A stretch of DNA of 55,578 nucleotides from a virus (IMGVR_UViG_3300032069_000014:1-55578), one strand, 5' to 3'. Shown: positions 34,263 to 42,246, counted from the first letter of the stretch. Notes: generated from the sequence alone by a model not told the origin. Program-made: numbers and translations.

Positions 34263-35159
34263 ATGGTCGTGACAGTGTCATTACGAAACATGTTTTTTGA
34301 CTGTCCGCGAAAGTTCTTCTTTTTCTATGTTCGGCGTCTTCAACGCAGGCAGACTCCGCACGCGCTGCAGTGGGGCTCGTTAGTACATCGAGCATTAGCG
34401 GTGCTCGACAATATGGGACTCGAAGGGGTCGATCTATGTGTGGCTGAAATCAGACATGAAATCGAAGAAGGGCTTTTCGCTGTTGAAGATCTCAATCAGC
34501 TTGACTCGATGCTCCGTGTTCTCCCGCACGCCATAGGAGCATACGCGTTGCGATATAAGGACGACGTATACGAGAACGTCGAATTGGAGCGGGAGTTCTC
34601 ACTTACTCTACCCAGCGGAAAGCATACCTTTCGAGGGAAAATTGATGCAGTCGTCAAACGCAAGGGTGAGGACGTTCTCTATCTTAAGGAGCGAAAGACC
34701 GCAGCACGTACGGGTGATGCTTACTATGAGCGATTACCTCGGGATCCCCAGCTAAGAGGATATGTTGCGGGTGCGCGGAGAGCTCTTGAGCTCTCTGTGC
34801 AGAATGTTCTCTATGATGTGTTGAAGAAACCGCAGCTCTATCGCCGTGTCGGAGAATCAGACGAAAGCTACGACGTGCGCCTCGGAGAAGAGTATCTGCT
34901 CAATAAAGATGAGCTGTGCGAGCGGCGTATCATCCCAATGGCGTCTATGAATGAAGATGCTTATTTCGCTGAGATGGATGAAGTAGCTGACATGATCGAA
35001 TGGTGCATTGCTCGTGGCGCTTTTCCCGAGCAGTGCGCAGGGAATCGTTTAGGGCGTTGTTCGTACGAGCCTCTGTGCAGTCAAGGCGCAGAGCATCTGT
35101 ATAGCCAACGTCCACAAGAAGAGCTCCATCCTGAGCTCGAAGCCACCGAAGGAGACTAA
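34263..35159 (+). CDS. Cas4-like PD-(D/E)XK exonuclease with Fe-S cysteines
   Basis: 298 residues, AAGGAG upstream. RecB-family nuclease motifs: the N-terminal SLRNMFFDCPRKFFFFYV with Cys14, GSLVHRAL, GKIDAVVK with Asp near residue 129, the E-x-K of LKERKTA about 20 residues later, and QLRGYVAGAR. Three further cysteines near the end (CAGNRLGRCSYEPLC) complete the four-cysteine pattern of a Cas4/AddB-type iron-sulphur cluster. Likely makes single-stranded ends for recombination, together with the RecA-like ATPase and ssDNA-binding protein 1 kb downstream. Confidence 0.85.
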   Translation: MVVTVSLRNMFFDCPRKFFFFYVRRLQRRQTPHALQWGSLVHRALAVLDNMGLEGVDLCVAEIRHEIEEGLFAVEDLNQLDSMLRVLPHAIGAYALRYKDDVYENVELEREFSLTLPSGKHTFRGKIDAVVKRKGEDVLYLKERKTAARTGDAYYERLPRDPQLRGYVAGARRALELSVQNVLYDVLKKPQLYRRVGESDESYDVRLGEEYLLNKDELCERRIIPMASMNEDAYFAEMDEVADMIEWCIARGAFPEQCAGNRLGRCSYEPLCSQGAEHLYSQRPQEELHPELEATEGD

Positions 35160-35202
35160 CATGACTGACTTAGTACGAGACGAAAAGTATAGTGCGAAGA
35201 GA
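35150..35202 (+). repeat. Shared leader copy 1 (RBS plus first codons)
   Basis: Identical or nearly so with 35511-35556 and 37510-37562: AGGAGACTAAC, ATG and codons for MTDLVRDEKYSAKR. Covers the ribosome site and the N-terminus but none of the rest of the gene. Confidence 0.85.
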
Positions 35203-35511
35203 AGGATCGTATCCGCTGCTGTCGTCGCTGCAAATGCGATAGAGCCTATTGAGGTGGCGTTAGAAAAACTACGCGAACAAAGGCATATACACACACCTCG
35301 TCGTTGGACTGATCCGTTCGAACCGTATATTGACGATCTCTCCGAGTTTAGAGCAGAAGGAGAAGCAGATAACACTGAGATACATGATTGGTGCTTGGGG
35401 GGAGCAGTACATGTTCGGTGTACAGAGGGAATTTTTAATGAAATGATGGCGCGCAGGTACGACAAACCCAAATTCAAACCACCACCAATTACTAAGAAGC
35501 AATACGGCTAA
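35161..35511 (+). CDS. Leader-sharing small protein 1
   Basis: 116 residues beginning MTDLVRDEKYSAKR, a leader also found on two other genes. The rest is mixed helical, with HIHTPRRWTDPFEPYIDDLSEF in the middle and a basic proline-rich end. Function unknown. Preceded by AGGAGACTAAC. Confidence 0.6.
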   Translation: MTDLVRDEKYSAKRRIVSAAVVAANAIEPIEVALEKLREQRHIHTPRRWTDPFEPYIDDLSEFRAEGEADNTEIHDWCLGGAVHVRCTEGIFNEMMARRYDKPKFKPPPITKKQYG

Positions 35512-35556
35512 GGAGACTAACATGACTGACTTAGTACGAGACGAAAAGTATAGTGC
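35511..35556 (+). repeat. Shared leader copy 2
   Basis: Second copy of the RBS-plus-leader repeat, identical to copy 1 through the SerAla codons and diverging after AGTGCG. Confidence 0.85.
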
Positions 35557-35851
35557 GGAGAAGAAAACTCCAGCAGGGACGTTCGGCAGCAAAAAGCGCT
35601 ATACTGAAGATAGCGTACTCATGCGCCCGGGTATGACGATATATGTGTTAGGTAAAGAGCCTTGGCCAAATCTTCTATATGGCCCAGTAGTTATAGAACG
35701 CTTACAAGAAACGTATCTTATACCTGCGGAGCCTAGTAATGATACAGGATATAAAGACAGGCTTTATTATGACAGCTGCACTTTCTTCAGCACGCGTAAA
35801 GCCACACTGAATGCGATCGGTGAATGGCGGAAATCTCACGGATACCTCTAA
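35522..35851 (+). CDS. Leader-sharing small protein 2
   Basis: 109 residues beginning MTDLVRDEKYSAEKK. After the leader the sequence (KKRYTEDSVLMRPGMTIYVLGKEPW) is beta-rich and unrelated to the other leader-bearing proteins. The body resembles a small barrel (VLGKEPWPNLLYGPVVIERL). Function unknown. Confidence 0.6.
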   Translation: MTDLVRDEKYSAEKKTPAGTFGSKKRYTEDSVLMRPGMTIYVLGKEPWPNLLYGPVVIERLQETYLIPAEPSNDTGYKDRLYYDSCTFFSTRKATLNAIGEWRKSHGYL

Positions 35852-35861
35852 GGAGACTGAC

Positions 35862-36056
35862 ATGTTCAATTGCGCTATCTGCCTAAAACCAAGCAAACCA
35901 GGAGAGAAGATGAACAAGCAAACACTACTGGAGAGAGAAAGGATTTACCCGAATGGAAGTCGAGGAAGAGAGATAGTGCTCGAAGTGGGTATCTGTACTA
36001 GCTGCAAAAAAGCCGTTGATAGTCTCGAAGGTGTCAAGGAGACGATCAGTGCTTAA
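35862..36056 (+). CDS. Small zinc-ribbon protein
   Basis: 64 residues from ATG 35862, preceded by AAGGAGACTGAC, close to the RBS of the leader repeat. CAICLKPSKPGEK and CTSCKK provide four cysteines for a zinc ribbon. Its stop overlaps the GTG start of the next gene. Confidence 0.65.
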   Translation: MFNCAICLKPSKPGEKMNKQTLLERERIYPNGSRGREIVLEVGICTSCKKAVDSLEGVKETISA

Positions 36057-36873
36057 ACAAGAGCTCACACCGCCGGTAGAGGATCCAAAGAAGTGGTTGA
36101 TACTAATTCACGGTGAGAGTGGTGTAGGGAAGACTTCATGGGCAGCACAGATTCCTGGCCATTACTTTGTGCGAACTGAAGAAGGATGCAAGGGTCTCTT
36201 TACATATGGGGAGACTGTGACTTCCTGGACTCAATTCGTCAATGATATTGTAGGTGAGATACTCAAGGGAGCCGACAAGAACTGGGAGGGACAGCGCCGC
36301 ATCGAGACTCTCATCGTTGACGTCGCAGAGAAACTCTGGTGGCTCTGTGCGGATTGGATCGCGAAAAACAAACAATTCATGGTGCGTGGCGTCGCTCAAT
36401 CTTTCACTGACATTCGCCATGTACCTTACGGGCTCGGTTACTCTGATACAACGGTGGAGTTCATGCGTATCATTCGGCTGATACAGCGCACGGGTGTAGG
36501 TGTCGTTCTTATCTCGCACACGAACTACCGTCACTTCAAGTGGGGTACAGAGGATCTACGCCGAGCGGAGCCCGACTTTAGCGCAGGTACAGTAGACGAG
36601 ATCGTGGGGGAGTGTGATGCAGTCGGCTACTTCGCTATAGATGAGAAAGTGAAAAAAGAAGCCCAAGGAGAGAGCCTTGTCATTGTCTCTACCGAGCAAG
36701 GACGCTTCCAACATTGGCAACCTCAGTTTCTTCGAATCGCAAAACATCGATTTGATCTACCCGAGGTGATTCCTCTTCCTAAATATGAAGGTTGGGGTGT
36801 GTATTGTGAGGAATTCGAGAAAGGAGCCGCACGCGAACAAGAAAGGCAGATGAAAACTAGTATCCGAACATAG
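36049..36873 (+). CDS. RecA-like recombinase/ATPase, Sak4-like
   Basis: 274 residues from GTG 36049 (AAGGAGA six bases upstream). Walker A GESGVGKT at residues 22-29 and Walker B TLIVDV near 87. The compact single-domain layout (AAA_24 type) with KKWLILIHGESGVGKTSWAAQIPG is that of phage Sak4-like proteins, which anneal or exchange strands with help of an ssDNA-binding protein. The next gene is such a protein, and a Cas4-like exonuclease is upstream: a recombination module. Confidence 0.82.
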   Translation: MLKQELTPPVEDPKKWLILIHGESGVGKTSWAAQIPGHYFVRTEEGCKGLFTYGETVTSWTQFVNDIVGEILKGADKNWEGQRRIETLIVDVAEKLWWLCADWIAKNKQFMVRGVAQSFTDIRHVPYGLGYSDTTVEFMRIIRLIQRTGVGVVLISHTNYRHFKWGTEDLRRAEPDFSAGTVDEIVGECDAVGYFAIDEKVKKEAQGESLVIVSTEQGRFQHWQPQFLRIAKHRFDLPEVIPLPKYEGWGVYCEEFEKGAAREQERQMKTSIRT

Positions 36874-36896
36874 CTTTTGAGAACAAGGAATCAAAC

Positions 36897-37379
36897 ATGA
36901 GCGAAGATGTAACAAAAGCACTAGAAGAGTCACAAGCAGCTTGGGCCGAGGCGCGTGAGCAACCGAGGCAGGCGACAACGCTACCTTTAGGTAGCTATCT
37001 ATTCAAGATCACCAACGCTTTCGTCGGTCGATCTACGGGTGAAGCACAAAGACTTCAGCTCCGCATTGACCTCCAGGTTCTTAGAGGACCGAACGAGGAA
37101 GTAGTCGGACGTAGCTACTTTAAGACCTGGGGACTTGAAGACGCTGAGCAGATGAAGTGGCTTGCAGGTGACCTCTTGAATCTTGGTCTTGAGCTCCCTA
37201 CCGAGGTTAAGAAGATTCCGACGGAAACCTGTCTCGCGTTGATCAATGTGTGCTTTGAAGCTCAGGTCCGTCCCTCGCGGGATCCGCAATACGGCCCGAA
37301 CGTGTGGATCTCGAAAAATGCAAGGAGAACACCCGAGGGCGACCTCGCGGGTAGCGGTGAAGGCGGCCTAAGATACTAA
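36897..37379 (+). CDS. ssDNA-binding-like protein (DUF669-type)
   Basis: 160 residues. LPLGSYLFKITNAF, RLQLRIDLQVLRGP, GRSYFKTWGLEDAEQMKWLAGDLLNLG and FEAQVR form an OB-fold-like strand pattern found in DUF669 proteins that accompany Sak4-like ATPases. It lacks the acidic tail of bacterial SSB but ends in an acidic-glycine segment. Expected to coat single-stranded DNA. Confidence 0.72.
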   Translation: MSEDVTKALEESQAAWAEAREQPRQATTLPLGSYLFKITNAFVGRSTGEAQRLQLRIDLQVLRGPNEEVVGRSYFKTWGLEDAEQMKWLAGDLLNLGLELPTEVKKIPTETCLALINVCFEAQVRPSRDPQYGPNVWISKNARRTPEGDLAGSGEGGLRY

Positions 37380-37421
37380 TGGTTTAGCGTAGCGTATTCT
37401 CCTTCCGCTGCGCCCAGAGGA

Positions 37422-37500
37422 GCTGTGGTGAGTGAAGCACCTGGGAGTTCACCCGAATCCGCTGAGCGGACCGAGGTAGGTTCAAATCCTACTCACAGCT
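37422..37500 (+). tRNA. tRNA-like gene, isotype uncertain
   Basis: Acceptor arms gctgtgg (37422-37428) and tcacagc (37493-37499) pair, with a T-arm gtagg-ttcaaat-cctac (37476-37492) that has the invariant TTCAAAT loop. Between them are three more hairpins possible: ggtg-agtgaag-cacc, tggg-agttca-cccg, and tccgc-tga-gcgga. The last resembles a long variable arm of a type II tRNA. The anticodon arm is irregular (six-base loop), so the isotype cannot be called and it may be degenerate. No encoded CCA. Confidence 0.5.
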
Positions 37501-37509
37501 TCATCTTTT

Positions 37510-37562
37510 AGGAGACTAACATGACTGATTTAGTACGAGACGAAAAATATAGTGCGAAGAGG
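37510..37562 (+). repeat. Shared leader copy 3
   Basis: Third copy, with a few base changes that keep the peptide MTDLVRDEKYSAKR. Located 2.0-2.3 kb from the other two, right after the tRNA-like gene. Confidence 0.85.
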
Positions 37563-37862
37563 AAAACGATCGAAAACGAGTATGTCGCTATTGTGCGAGT
37601 CCCTGCTGACATAGACAGAGATAAGTTACCTGAACCACTAAATCATTGGACAGATATGGGTATATTTAATCATGAGCGTCAGTTAGGCGCCAAATTTCAT
37701 GCTACTCTACGTGAAGCCCAGGAGGATCAAAGAGTTCATCGCCGGTTATTTCCGAGATTTCGTAGCTGCATAGAATATTGGACCGACGAAGAAATAGAGG
37801 AGTTAAACAGAGAAGATGAGAAGACGGGATCGTTACCTATTGGGATGAGGAGCTATCTCTGA
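37521..37862 (+). CDS. Leader-sharing small protein 3
   Basis: 113 residues beginning MTDLVRDEKYSAKRK. The rest (VAIVRVPADIDRDKLPEPLNHWTDMG) is unrelated to the other two leader-bearing proteins and ends acidic. Function unknown. Overlaps the next gene by one base. Confidence 0.6.
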   Translation: MTDLVRDEKYSAKRKTIENEYVAIVRVPADIDRDKLPEPLNHWTDMGIFNHERQLGAKFHATLREAQEDQRVHRRLFPRFRSCIEYWTDEEIEELNREDEKTGSLPIGMRSYL

Positions 37863-38134
37863 TGCACGAGAGCAAAGAAGAAATACTGCAGCGCGTCTTG
37901 AAAGAAGATCTCGGAGTAAGAGAGGCGCGTCTTCATATGCTCATGAATCACGAACTCGCGAAATGCAGACTCTGCAAAACACGACTCGATATCAAAGAAG
38001 CATGGGAGGCTGATAAGCATTCGTTACCCCAAATAGCTTTTTGTCCAACATGCGGTTTGTGGTTTCATACTAACCTACCCGAACAGAGCGGTGACTTTTC
38101 AAAAAGGAAAGTGGAAAATGTACATTCAGATTGA
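37862..38134 (+). CDS. Small zinc-ribbon protein before queD
   Basis: 90 residues, with CRLCKTRL and CPTCGLWFH as two CxxC knuckles and a helical N-terminus (EEILQRVLKEDLG). Its last 17 bases overlap the queD start. It may act with the deazaguanine enzymes or be another nucleic-acid-binding zinc ribbon; no evidence beyond position. Confidence 0.6.
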   Translation: MHESKEEILQRVLKEDLGVREARLHMLMNHELAKCRLCKTRLDIKEAWEADKHSLPQIAFCPTCGLWFHTNLPEQSGDFSKRKVENVHSD

Positions 38135-38525
38135 AGATGCTTTCGCAGCCGCACATCATTTAGTAGGCTACGAAGGTAAATGCGCACGAATACACGGGCA
38201 CCGATGGGTTGTTAAAGCTGCATGGTGTGGTACCGTAGATAAAACTTCGGGAATGATCTGTGACTTTGCGGTACTAAAAGAAATACTGCGCGGTACTCTT
38301 GATAGCTTCGATCATCGTGACTTGAACGACTATCTCGAAAACCCTACAGCAGAGCACGTCGCCGAAGAGATCTTCCGCACCCTCAGAGCACGGAAGATAG
38401 GTTCTCTTACTCTCGCTTATGTCATTGTTGCTGAAACACCCGGATGCCAAGTCATGTTCAATGAGAAGGACTACGGCTGCTGTGGTGTTCACTCTACGTC
38501 GGAGCATGCTCTAGCGGGGAGTTAA
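38118..38525 (+). CDS. queD: 6-carboxytetrahydropterin synthase QueD
   Basis: 135 residues from ATG 38118. Converts dihydroneopterin triphosphate to 6-carboxytetrahydropterin, the second step to preQ0. Zinc ligands His13 (FAAAHHL), His26 and His28 (RIHGHRW), catalytic Cys22, and the downstream catalytic set GMICDF, DHRDLND, PTAEHVAEEI and a late AETPG are all present. Normal length for the family. Starts inside the previous gene and is two bases before queE; first core enzyme of the deazaguanine cluster. Confidence 0.93.
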   Translation: MYIQIEDAFAAAHHLVGYEGKCARIHGHRWVVKAAWCGTVDKTSGMICDFAVLKEILRGTLDSFDHRDLNDYLENPTAEHVAEEIFRTLRARKIGSLTLAYVIVAETPGCQVMFNEKDYGCCGVHSTSEHALAGS

Positions 38526-38526
38526 C

Positions 38527-40086
38527 ATGTTTTACCTCGACGAGATCTTTCGCGGCATACAATTCGAAGGAGCGCTATGCGGAACGCCAGCGCTTTTCAT
38601 CCGTTTCCACGGATGCAATCTCCGCTGTCCCTATTGTTTCGGCGAAGGAACTAAAATCTTAATGGAGGATTTCACACAACGAAATATCGAAGAAGCCAAG
38701 ATAGGAGATCGGCTCATATCTGTTACGCGCCACCGACCAAAAGGTGAACATCTTCGCTTCTGCGTCGGAACTATAACACAAGTGATAAGTCGCTTTGCAG
38801 AGACAGTTAAAATCGGAAAGACGTGTGTTACGCCTTCGCATAAGTTCTTAAATCCCACTCATCGAGAATACTGGCAATCGGTAAGCTCTTTGAACAAGAA
38901 AAGACTTTATCACCTTCCTTTTCAAGAACAAACCGTTTTCTCCTCGAGCGAATACAAAAGAGGTTATCTCGCGGGTGCTTTTGCAGGTGATGGATGCTTT
39001 ACTCTTTTTCAGAAACGTTGGCTCCGTGCTTTACTTTTCGCTAAAGATCAGGAGATGATCGAGACAGCAAAAAAGTACATCGAAGATGAATTTGGGTTTT
39101 CTCCTCGAATTGCGCTGCACTACACCCCTATGCTCACTCTTCGCGGAATAGAGGAAACACAGAGCGGACGAGCTAAGAAAATCCTGGAGGGGATAAAAGA
39201 GCTCGACAGCCAGAATTACAAAACGGGTTTTCTCGCTGGTTTCTACGACGCCGAAGGTACTATAGGCACGAAAAATGAGATAAGGATCTCCAATAAAGAA
39301 GAAGGACTAATTAAGCGCGCAGAACGTTACGCACGGGATTTAGATTTCAAAACTCAATTGAGATTCGAAGAGAGCGGAATGTTTAACTTAAGAATTCTCA
39401 ATCCCGCGGGCTTTTTTTGTTTGACTCAACCGAAGATTCTTCGGAAGCTCATTGCTTCGCATAGTCTTCGAACTTTGAACAAAGAAGAAGTCGAGGTAGA
39501 ACAAGAAAGACACACACAAAAAGTCTTTAACATCGCTGTCGATACAGGCGCTTACATTGCAGATGGCTTTATCGTTTCTAACTGCGACACCCAATATGCA
39601 AGAGAAGGCAAAGGATGGCCTTTGGACGGAGGGGGATTAGCGCGAATCGTAGCTGAAAGTGTCCCTTTGAAAACAGTCATCCTTACTGGAGGTGAGCCTA
39701 CATTACAGCCGCTTGTTGAGGAACTTGTGCCGCTACTTCCTGCGGAGCCTTTTATCTGTATCGAGACGAACGGAACACGCCCGAGCGTGATTAAAGCACT
39801 TCGCGAATTAATTCCAGATCTGTGGGTTACCTTTTCTCCGAAAGCTATTAAAGACGCAGAGAAGATCTACGCACCTATGTGGGAGTTAGCGAGCGAGATC
39901 AAAGTGATCTTCGGGTCACTGGATGAAGCGTTCCTGGTACGCGCAACAGGAGAAAGAAAACCCCTTTTTATGCAACCAATGGAACGTGACGGCACGATCG
40001 ACTGGGAACCCGTGGTACAGTTCGTAGGAGAACATCCAGAATGGCGAATGAGTTTTCAAACACACAAGATACTGGGCCTAAAGTAA
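38527..40086 (+). CDS. queE: 7-carboxy-7-deazaguanine synthase QueE with in-frame intein
   Basis: 519-residue precursor; after splicing about 203 residues. Radical-SAM enzyme that turns 6-carboxytetrahydropterin into 7-carboxy-7-deazaguanine. The cluster motif GC-NLR-C-PY-C has its first two cysteines at 30 and 34, and its third is residue 353, so the motif is interrupted by an intein (residues 37-352). The C-terminal extein has LTGGEPTLQ, FICIETNGT and WVTFSPK, standard for QueE. Only the spliced form can hold the iron-sulphur cluster. Its 3' end overlaps folE by 46 bases. Confidence 0.9.
   Translation: MFYLDEIFRGIQFEGALCGTPALFIRFHGCNLRCPYCFGEGTKILMEDFTQRNIEEAKIGDRLISVTRHRPKGEHLRFCVGTITQVISRFAETVKIGKTCVTPSHKFLNPTHREYWQSVSSLNKKRLYHLPFQEQTVFSSSEYKRGYLAGAFAGDGCFTLFQKRWLRALLFAKDQEMIETAKKYIEDEFGFSPRIALHYTPMLTLRGIEETQSGRAKKILEGIKELDSQNYKTGFLAGFYDAEGTIGTKNEIRISNKEEGLIKRAERYARDLDFKTQLRFEESGMFNLRILNPAGFFCLTQPKILRKLIASHSLRTLNKEEVEVEQERHTQKVFNIAVDTGAYIADGFIVSNCDTQYAREGKGWPLDGGGLARIVAESVPLKTVILTGGEPTLQPLVEELVPLLPAEPFICIETNGTRPSVIKALRELIPDLWVTFSPKAIKDAEKIYAPMWELASEIKVIFGSLDEAFLVRATGERKPLFMQPMERDGTIDWEPVVQFVGEHPEWRMSFQTHKILGLK
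38635..39582 (+). other. LAGLIDADG intein inside QueE
   Basis: 316 residues. It begins with Cys37 in CFGEGTKILMED (block A), has TPSH (block B) at residues 102-105 of the precursor, two LAGLIDADG-type motifs (YLAGAFAGDG near 147 and FLAGFYDAEG near 235), and ends ADGFIVSN followed by Cys353 as the +1 nucleophile. The penultimate residue is Ser rather than His, as in DnaE-type inteins (ASN-Cys). The endonuclease motifs keep their acidic residues, so homing activity is plausible. Confidence 0.92.
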
Positions 40087-40685
40087 GTCGAGCACAGAAA
40101 AAAGTACTCTCCAACTGGGAGAATATGGGTTTAGGAAAGCTGCTGCTCTCTCTTGGCGAGGATCTGACGCGGCAGGGACTTCTAGAAACGCCGGCGAGAG
40201 TTATTCGTGCTTGGAAGGAGCATCTCTCCGGATACACTATGGATCCGGACGAGATTGTCGCAAAGGTCTGGGACGCTGAAGGCGGCGGCGATATTATCGC
40301 CCGCAATATCTTCTTCAGTTCTCTCTGCGAACATCATTGCCTGAGTTTCTTCGGGTATATCGACGTCGCTTATCGCGTATTACCAAGAGGCAAAGTTCTT
40401 GGTTTAAGTAAGATCCCGCGTCTCATTCATTGTTTCTCCCATAGACTACAGATCCAAGAGAGGCTGGCGAACCAAATCGCAGATACCATCGCGAAGAAGA
40501 TTCATCCTCGGGGTCTTGTTATTCGTGTAAGTGCGCGGCATCTCTGCTGCACAGGGAGAGGCGTAAGAACAGAATCGATGCAGATGACCACTATCACAAC
40601 ACGCGGCCCTTCTCGCGTATGCGAAACTTTACTACAACGAATAGGAGACAAACGAAATGGAACGGAAATTATATCTGCCGAATAA
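40041..40685 (+). CDS. folE: GTP cyclohydrolase I FolE
   Basis: 214 residues; AGGAGA before the ATG, which lies in the end of queE. Converts GTP to dihydroneopterin triphosphate, the first step of 7-deazaguanine synthesis. Zinc and active-site residues are in SLCEHHCLSF (Cys96, His98, His99) and HLCCTGRGVRTESMQMTT (Cys169 or 170). KIPRLIHCFSHRLQIQERLANQIAD is the standard middle block. Overlaps the next gene by 29 bases. Confidence 0.93.
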   Translation: MANEFSNTQDTGPKVSRAQKKVLSNWENMGLGKLLLSLGEDLTRQGLLETPARVIRAWKEHLSGYTMDPDEIVAKVWDAEGGGDIIARNIFFSSLCEHHCLSFFGYIDVAYRVLPRGKVLGLSKIPRLIHCFSHRLQIQERLANQIADTIAKKIHPRGLVIRVSARHLCCTGRGVRTESMQMTTITTRGPSRVCETLLQRIGDKRNGTEIISAE

Positions 40686-41172
40686 TGGTATCGTCGCGCT
40701 TACGCGCTGGCTCGCGCGCTCGATAAACGCCGCTCTTCCTATATGCTTCGATTATCGTCTTCCCATAACTCTTATGGGAATTGCGGAAGGAGGACTCCCG
40801 TTTACTAAGCTCCTATCATCTTTTCTCGAGATGCCTCATTACCAAGCTTTTCTCCAGAAAGATACGAATGGCTCGTTCCTTCTTCCGCCCGGAGTACCAC
40901 ACAATCAAATAATTCTTGCCGACTGCATTTTCGACACAGGAAAAACGTTCGTTAAGGCGCACGAGCTATTCGCTTTAGTAGAAGCAACAGTAAGCGGTGT
41001 GGTCCTTCTGCAGCGATGTGAGAGAGAACTTAACATAAATCTCCCGCATCCTCGTTTTACCGGCTTCTTGGTTCCCGGGCGTGAGTTCTTCGTCGGCTTC
41101 GGTCTCGATGATAAAGAAGGAAAAAACAGAGAGCTACCCGACATTTACAGCGAAGGAGAAATTGAATTATGA
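40657..41172 (+). CDS. Hypoxanthine phosphoribosyltransferase-like protein
   Basis: 171 residues with AGGAGA upstream. Type I phosphoribosyltransferase motif IILADCIFDTGKT (about residues 87-99) binds PRPP, and FVGFGLDDKEGKNRELPDIY near the end matches the C-terminus of HPRT (FVGYGLDY-x-E-x-x-RNLP-Y). Substrate would be a purine-like base. Its place between folE and dpdA suggests it could act on a 7-deazaguanine base or salvage the guanine released by DpdA; not demonstrated. Confidence 0.8.
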   Translation: MERKLYLPNNGIVALTRWLARSINAALPICFDYRLPITLMGIAEGGLPFTKLLSSFLEMPHYQAFLQKDTNGSFLLPPGVPHNQIILADCIFDTGKTFVKAHELFALVEATVSGVVLLQRCERELNINLPHPRFTGFLVPGREFFVGFGLDDKEGKNRELPDIYSEGEIEL

Positions 41173-41453
41173 CGCTAGACTACAACGAGGCGGAAAGGCG
41201 TCTTAAGGAATTGTGTTGTGTAATTCTCAAAGACGCACGTACAGCAGCGCCAATGGCGATTGGTTATGCAGAAGACGTTTTTCGAACAATGATTCAAACA
41301 AACCACTACCTGGAAGTTCAGATATTGTATATCCTATCGAACTTAGAGTCGTGGCGCGGCGATTTGGCGCGTGAGACGAAAAAGCGACTGAGGGAACTAC
41401 TCAGGGAGTTACAAGATGGACCTCTCATTGATTACACCCCCGGCATTCGTTGA
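41169..41453 (+). CDS. Hypothetical helical protein
   Basis: 94 residues, all-helical with YNEAERRLKELCCVIL and a charged helix ETKKRLRELLRELQ near the end. Overlaps the previous gene by four bases and the dpdA gene by 38. Not recognised. Possibly a partner of the neighbouring enzymes, or filler within the operon. Confidence 0.5.
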   Translation: MTLDYNEAERRLKELCCVILKDARTAAPMAIGYAEDVFRTMIQTNHYLEVQILYILSNLESWRGDLARETKKRLRELLRELQDGPLIDYTPGIR

Positions 41454-42237
41454 ATATACCTCACTATTACCGGGTCGTTTCTGTATCGGTTCAGCAGCAG
41501 TATGTAACAACAGATACAGAGACTTCTTCAAAAAGTCGGCAGCGCAAGGGTATCGTGTCATTCTCGACAACGGAGCTTTCGAAGGAAATCTTCTCGCTCC
41601 CTCGATGCTACATGAGCTCGCGTGTGAAATTGGAGCCGCAATTGTTGTTGCACCGGATATTTATAACGGCGATACACAAGAGAGCTTGTCTCTATCACAG
41701 CGCTATCTGGACGAGTATTTAGGAGAAGCCTCTTATTCGCTGATGCTTGTACTGCAGTGTGCGCCAGGTCAGATTTTGATCGATGAAATGATTGAAGGAT
41801 TACCGAAAGGTTTCGATTGGATTGGGCTCCCTCGGATACTCGCTCATAATCTGTATGCTCGACAAACGCATTGCAACAAACAAGAGTTGCTGCGTTTTCT
41901 TCTCGCGGCCAATTTACAATCGGGCGCAGCTTTTGGTAAGTTAAGAGAAAGAAAGATTCACTTTCTCGGTTTGGGTGACGAGCTTTTCATGCTCCCGTAT
42001 TTCTGGTGGGTAGATTCAATCGACACTGCTTCGCTTTTCTGGCAAGCAATGTGCGGTAATAGAGTTACGAAAGACGGATTTCTCCACACGCGTATTTCTC
42101 GTCCTTCTAACTACTTCTCTCTTACTCACGCCGGGCCCCAATTCGAAAGCTGCCTCGAGCATAACTGCAAATATGCTCTTGAATGGGCCGAAAAAGCGAA
42201 CGAGCGGCGAAGAGAAATTACCGGCAATCTTTATTAG
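41416..42237 (+). CDS. dpdA: DpdA-like 7-deazaguanine DNA transglycosylase
   Basis: 273 residues, GGGAG upstream. Fold and motifs of tRNA-guanine transglycosylase relatives: RVILDNGAFEG with Asp51, VVAPDIYNGD with Asp81, the glycine-Leu-Pro base-pocket motif FDWIGLPRI, IHFLGLGD and WVDSIDTA with the later aspartate. DpdA proteins exchange guanine in DNA for a 7-deazaguanine base, protecting phage DNA from restriction. The zinc cysteines of tRNA TGT are not seen. The presence of folE, queD, queE and queC around it supports this assignment over a tRNA role. Confidence 0.82.
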   Translation: MDLSLITPPAFVEYTSLLPGRFCIGSAAVCNNRYRDFFKKSAAQGYRVILDNGAFEGNLLAPSMLHELACEIGAAIVVAPDIYNGDTQESLSLSQRYLDEYLGEASYSLMLVLQCAPGQILIDEMIEGLPKGFDWIGLPRILAHNLYARQTHCNKQELLRFLLAANLQSGAAFGKLRERKIHFLGLGDELFMLPYFWWVDSIDTASLFWQAMCGNRVTKDGFLHTRISRPSNYFSLTHAGPQFESCLEHNCKYALEWAEKANERRREITGNLY

Positions 42238-42246
42238 GAAAAGAAA

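Noticed and set aside
41416-42237. Host-type tRNA-guanine transglycosylase (Tgt) for tRNA queuosine
   Set aside because: Short length and absence of the Tgt zinc cysteines favour the phage DNA-acting DpdA type, though not proven.
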